64,000 nt of DNA from Collinsella sp. (lineage in GTDB: Bacteria > Actinomycetota > Coriobacteriia > Coriobacteriales > Coriobacteriaceae): NCBI GenBank assembly GCA_018381235.1, contig JAGZSF010000011.1, positions 62,001-126,000 of the forward strand, written 5' to 3'. The notes below the pieces were generated by a model that saw only the letters and a program-made list of their open reading frames with translations, did not search any database and had not been told where the DNA came from. This document shows, in pieces, positions 63,490 to 64,000 of this stretch. The position numbers were made by a program, and so were the translations under genes. Each line of letters begins with the position of its first letter. Position 1 is the stretch's first letter.

Positions 63490-64000
63490 CGAACGACCTC
63501 GCTTCTACGGCAGCCCAGCCGCTCAACCGTGATCCCATGGTGGGCCTGCGCCTGGCGCGCGTCGACGGGTTTGAACCGGCCGTCGCCCTGGGCACGGACG
63601 AGCTTCCCGCCTACCTGCGCCGTTTTACGATGCTGTTTGCCGATGACGCCACCATGCGTCGCGGCGGTATCGGCCGTGTGACGCGTGCCGTCAACGCGCA
63701 GGGCGAGGCCGTAGCGCTCAAGCAGCTCATCTTGCCAACGCGCGACGAATTTGATGACGATGTCGCCCACGAGGCGCTGGTCGTCAAGTTCAAGGCGGCG
63801 TTTCGCGAGGAATATGAATGTCATCGTGCCCTTTCGGGCCTTAAGGGCTTTCCCCGATTATACGGGTGGGGCGAGGTCGACGGCGTGCCCGCGATTGTCA
63901 TGGAGTGGGTCGAGGGCGAGACGCTCGCTCGCCTGCGCCCGCGCCTTGCCGTGGACGATGCCGGGCGTCTGTCGCCGCTCGTGGCGGCGCGCCTGGGTCG
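63486..64000 (+). CDS. Protein kinase, 3' end cut by window edge
   Basis: From the ATG at 63486, overlapping the upstream stop, the frame stays open for 171 codons to the window end. Visible parts are a Gly-rich loop region (MRRGGIGRVTRAVNAQ), VALKQLILP (ATP-binding Lys), a helix with an Glu (FREEYECHRAL) and the hinge AIVMEWVEGETLARL. These fit a Hanks-type Ser/Thr kinase N-lobe. The catalytic loop lies outside the window. Confidence 0.8.
   Translation, partial: MTNDLASTAAQPLNRDPMVGLRLARVDGFEPAVALGTDELPAYLRRFTMLFADDATMRRGGIGRVTRAVNAQGEAVALKQLILPTRDEFDDDVAHEALVVKFKAAFREEYECHRALSGLKGFPRLYGWGEVDGVPAIVMEWVEGETLARLRPRLAVDDAGRLSPLVAARLG

Overview
The window reads as chromosomal DNA of a high-GC anaerobic actinobacterium of the class Coriobacteriia, most likely Collinsella or a close relative. 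This is an inference from gene content: a dnaK-grpE-dnaJ-hspR operon with a MerR-type HspR, an actinobacterial kinase/FHA/phosphatase/RodA-PBP cluster, sugar PTS genes (glucose-type EIIA and a mannose-family system), nickel-hydrogenase maturation genes and an abundance of Fe-S proteins. No rRNA, CRISPR array, prophage or intact insertion sequence was seen. One tRNA (Arg, anticodon CCT) is present.

Layout. 1-2600: 5' part of a Mg2+ P-type ATPase gene (mgtA, minus) behind a long structured leader that contains a short ORF. 2706-3389: pyrE. 3390-5950: accessory stretch with palindromic repeats, a Fic gene and a truncated RpiR/SIS remnant. 5945-8003: crr (EIIA), a lipoprotein and an HAD phosphatase. 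8128-13975 (minus): nickel operon, 82-aa ORF-nikR-hypF-hypC-hypD-hypE. 14197-17289: thioredoxin, a uracil-DNA-glycosylase-like protein and an AgrC/LytTR-type two-component pair. 17581-21448: nadA-nadB-nadC-niaR with a palindromic NiaR-type operator over the promoter. 21536-21721: ferredoxin. 22379-26678: dnaK-grpE-dnaJ-hspR. 26962-29262: aconitase-family hydratase. 29279-30887: palindrome-rich stretch with one membrane-anchored orphan. 30888-33515: clpB. 33646-37112: small acidic protein, DUF4143-type ATPase and a membrane-anchored orphan. 37345-42506: DUF5692-like membrane protein and TetR, divergent from a 928-aa FAD/Fe-S oxidoreductase followed by hypA. 42912-46194: manX-manY-manZ-manO. 46300-46746: tRNA-Arg and a tiny membrane protein. 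47003-57997 (minus): cell-envelope signalling cluster (PASTA kinase, RodA-PBP fusion, PP2C phosphatase, two FHA proteins, second kinase, membrane protein). 58113-62349: dnaX, orphan, ybaB, recR. 62593-64000: secreted or anchored protein and a kinase cut by the window edge.

How the parts work together. The NAD operon makes quinolinate from aspartate and converts it to nicotinate mononucleotide under its own NiaR repressor. The heat-shock operon and clpB share an upstream motif that is probably read by the HspR encoded here. The hyp genes assemble the NiFe active site, with NikR and an uncharacterised helper at the head of the operon. The kinase cluster couples peptidoglycan sensing (PASTA) to a fused glycosyltransferase/transpeptidase.

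Most unusual signals. (1) A recurrent two-hairpin element sits at or just after the stop codons of pyrE, a lipoprotein gene and hspR; its stem sequences differ while loop and linker stay constant. (2) The mgtA leader has a short ORF whose codons form one arm of a long-range stem. (3) At least seven families of palindromic repeats fill the intergenic spaces, two copies bracketing the Fic gene. (4) NikR carries a His/Cys-rich N-terminal tail. (5) RodA and a class B PBP are one polypeptide.
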